Origin: Branchiostoma floridae | Lineage: Eukaryota > Chordata > Leptocardii > Amphioxiformes > Branchiostomatidae | Length of the DNA stretch: 31,108 nucleotides | Direction: 5' to 3' | Assembly: GCF_000003815.2 (NCBI RefSeq) | Contig: NC_049980.1 | Location: 355,311 to 386,418, forward strand | Shown: in pieces, positions 29,717 through 31,108 of the stretch | Layout of the letters: every line of letters starts with the position of its first letter | Numbering within the stretch: position 1 is the stretch's first letter | The notes under the pieces: model-generated | Databases searched by the model: none | What the model was told of the DNA's origin: nothing | The model's input: only the letters and a program-made list of their open reading frames with translations | Translations under genes and position numbers: made by a program

Positions 29717-29878
29717 ACACACACATACACACACACACTAGTATTTGTTTTGGTAGAGAGGTCGGATAGTTAAAGATACATTCAATGTATATATACATCC
29801 AGACAAAATTACAAACTACACGTTCATTTTTCAGGGGAGACAGCTGGCCTGTTGTTCACCAGTCCCGAAAGTGGATAA
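27227..29878 (+). CDS. unrecognised 104-aa protein, 4-exon model
   Basis: Exons 27227-27261, 28244-28337, 29375-29516 and 29835-29878, joined through good borders (CCG|GTAAGT, TTTCAG|C, CCG|GTAACT, CCTTTAG|C, ACG|GTAAGA, TTTTTCAG|G) with one open frame of 105 codons including TAA. The N-terminal half is basic and Arg-rich (MRKSARYRLIYRDCW; RNRPAAPRKGGREERP). The C-terminal half is acidic and Gly/Pro-rich with a repeated FD(A/G)PADYG, and an RGD sits at the exon 2/3 border. There is no clear signal peptide, membrane segment or known domain. The frame is open upstream of the ATG back to a TGA at about 27130, so an earlier exon is possible. I do not recognise the family. The exon chain rests on phase agreement and splice signals only. 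Confidence 0.55.
27847..28137 (-). pseudogene. possible LINE reverse-transcriptase C-terminal relic
   Basis: 96-codon open segment in intron 1 of the 104-aa gene, opposite strand. CERICEYCASKALKDKTHF followed by NSRC and SNHTERTTLL fits the pattern C-x2-C...D-x-x-HF-x3-C...R that closes many LINE polymerase proteins. The rest is degenerate, and no upstream polymerase motifs were found in frame. Low sequence support; could be chance. Confidence 0.4.
28244..28337 (+). CDS. 104-aa gene, exon 2
   Basis: 94 nt, markedly GC-rich against AT-rich flanks, preceded by a strong pyrimidine tract (TTTGTTCCTTTGTCATTTCAG). Frame chosen to agree with exons 1 and 3: RDCWPFSGLFQSARN and onward. A second frame is also open (LLAIFWAVPVC) but runs into a stop in exon 3. 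Confidence 0.6.
28338..29374. other. intron 2 of the 104-aa gene
   Basis: AT-rich, no exon seen. Contains the partial reversed family-X end motif at 29115-29142 (CCTAAGGTCTGCTTGGAGAG). Confidence 0.5.
29375..29516 (+). CDS. 104-aa gene, exon 3
   Basis: 142 nt, GC-rich: RGDAQKVGNLPTEPTDDYRQ, GDQLGVAFDAPADYGG, RGPRFDGPADY. This is the best-supported exon of the model because of composition, the internal DAPADYG/DGPADYG repeat and good borders. Confidence 0.65.
29660..29738. repeat. (CA)n microsatellite
   Basis: About 39 CA dinucleotides with a few CATA interruptions, in intron 3 of the 104-aa gene, 97 bp before its last exon. Confidence 0.95.
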
Positions 29879-29968
29879 AACCAGAGCGATTTTCGGAGAC
29901 GCCAGAGGACGGCTTCGTATTTAGTCATTCCCCGAATGTTAAAGCATTGTATGTTAAATATCTATATA

Positions 29969-31048
29969 ATGTTCAAAATAGTATCAAGGATTGTAACTGT
30001 TCTCGCCATCGTAGTTGGATGTGTAGGTTTAGAACCGACATGTTTTCCTGGATGCAAGTACACAAGACAATGGTCAGACTGCGTCCCTTTTCGTAATCCA
30101 GACAGTTTGGGTCCGGGTATTCGAGGTATTTGTGTCTTATGCACTGCGCAGCAACCCGCGCGTATTACAAATAACTTCTCCCAGCCAACTTCTCTGTGCC
30201 TTCCTGATGTAACTAGTGTGGCGGTTAGGGGGGCTACACTTGGGGTACTCTCAGTCAAGAAGCTACTGCCTCCCAAAAAGTCTTCACAGAATTTCAATAC
30301 AGGTACTCTCGCTTTCATCAGCTGTGGAATCACAGATTTGGAACAGGGCACTTTGGTCACATTTCCGTCCTTGTCTTCCTTGCAGCTTAATTCCAACAAC
30401 TTGACTCACGTCAAGCGAGCTTGGTTTGACAGTTTGAAATCTCCGCAGTGGATGCGTACCCTGTCATTGTCCCACAATAACATAAGTATCATAGATCCAA
30501 CATGCTTCCAGAACCTTACTAACCTAAGATCATTGCTCCTTGACAATAACGCATTACAAAGCATCGACTCATCTTGGTTTCACAGTCTCAAATGGTTAGC
30601 CCAACTGTCTCTGGGAGCAAACTCCATCAAAAGCATTCCATCTCGGGCGTTCAAATCCTTAACAGAGCTTGGTAGGCTAGATTTGAGCCGAAATGAGTTG
30701 ACGTGTCTGTCAAGAGAGACTATGACCGGGCTACACAAACTGAGAGATCTAGTAGTGAGTGGGAATAGATTGCTTGTTCTCCATGATTCTGCTCCCTCGG
30801 TAGTGAACTGGCGTCTTGATTATGGTTACACCTACCTTGCAGGCCAGACCTTTGCAGTTAGAGTTAACCAAGCTCTTTTCTGTATCTCCAAAGGACCGAA
30901 ACTACAGGGATATCACGTCCACATACACCATGACAGCACCTCACGCCTTCCTCAGTCTGATGTGGGGCATGTCGGCCTATGTAGAGCATGGAAACTAAAG
31001 TTGACCGCAACAGATCAGATAAGGCATGACGGCAGATGTTCCATGTAA
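29969..31048 (+). CDS. leucine-rich repeat protein, secreted or membrane, single exon
   Basis: 359 aa from the ATG that opens a good signal sequence (MFKIVSRIVTVLAIVVGCVG). Two earlier in-frame ATGs (29936, 29951) would extend it by 11 or 6 residues. After the signal comes a Cys-containing N-terminal part (CFPGC, DCVP, GICVLC), then five to six LRRs of about 24 residues from about residue 110 to 265. Examples are LSSLQLNSNNLTHV, MRTLSLSHNNISII, LRSLLLDNNALQSI, LAQLSLGANSIKSI and LGRLDLSRNELTCL. The C-terminal 90 residues match no domain I know and lack a clear LRR-CT or membrane helix. No intron is needed. LRR proteins of this type mediate recognition or adhesion; the ligand is unknown. Confidence 0.8.
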   Translation: MFKIVSRIVTVLAIVVGCVGLEPTCFPGCKYTRQWSDCVPFRNPDSLGPGIRGICVLCTAQQPARITNNFSQPTSLCLPDVTSVAVRGATLGVLSVKKLLPPKKSSQNFNTGTLAFISCGITDLEQGTLVTFPSLSSLQLNSNNLTHVKRAWFDSLKSPQWMRTLSLSHNNISIIDPTCFQNLTNLRSLLLDNNALQSIDSSWFHSLKWLAQLSLGANSIKSIPSRAFKSLTELGRLDLSRNELTCLSRETMTGLHKLRDLVVSGNRLLVLHDSAPSVVNWRLDYGYTYLAGQTFAVRVNQALFCISKGPKLQGYHVHIHHDSTSRLPQSDVGHVGLCRAWKLKLTATDQIRHDGRCSM

Positions 31049-31108
31049 GACATCACGAAATCGCCGCAAAATACAGCCCCATACTGAGCATGGTGCGCAT
31101 ACGAGGAT

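Noticed and set aside
29551-29769. ORF with a long His-Thr run
   Set aside because: It is the translation of the CA microsatellite.
29962-30399. 145-aa minus ORF opposite the LRR gene
   Set aside because: Antisense shadow of the LRR coding sequence; no domain.

Overview
The window looks like genomic DNA of an invertebrate chordate, most likely an amphioxus (Branchiostoma). The reasons are short exons with GT/AG borders, long introns full of repeats, two animal gene families (a DEG/ENaC channel and CTHRC1), small non-autonomous DNA transposons, a tRNA-derived SINE and many microsatellites. Nothing is bacterial: there are no operons, no CRISPR array and no rRNA. The species is an inference from style; no species marker was read.

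Layout. (1) 693-9585, minus strand: a complete 12-exon DEG/ENaC (ASIC/ENaC superfamily) sodium-channel subunit of 465 aa. It was rebuilt exon by exon with every splice phase agreeing, from the pre-TM1 His-Gly motif to the GAS selectivity filter. (2) 9586-18836: about 9 kb of intergenic DNA between two divergently transcribed genes. It holds a SINE, a piggyBac-like MITE (10944-11892), a second larger piggyBac-like element (13288-15536) that carries a nested TA-flanked element, a telomere-type repeat and a GAGT-type array. (3) 18837-24800, plus strand: a complete 4-exon CTHRC1 orthologue of 205 aa (signal peptide, short collagen helix, conserved C-terminal domain). Its introns have taken in two further MITEs and other repeats. 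(4) 24801-27100: intergenic, with a second copy of a dispersed element whose end motif is repeated in inverted orientation. (5) 27227-29878, plus strand: a consistent 4-exon model for an unrecognised 104-aa protein. (6) 29969-31048, plus strand: an intronless ORF for a secreted or membrane leucine-rich-repeat protein. It lies in the same frame as the end of gene 5 and is separated from it by a single TAA stop.

The genes do not form an obvious pathway: one is an ion channel, one a secreted Wnt/matrix modulator, one unknown and one LRR protein. The main novelty is in the transposon fraction. There are three TTAA-flanked piggyBac-like elements, one of which can be checked against a paralogous empty site inside this same window. 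There is also an unusually hairpin-rich MITE next to a CTHRC1 exon, and elements that carry repeated CRE-like and YY1-like motifs.

Limits: all exon borders and repeat alignments were read by eye. Transcription starts, UTRs and polyadenylation sites are tentative.
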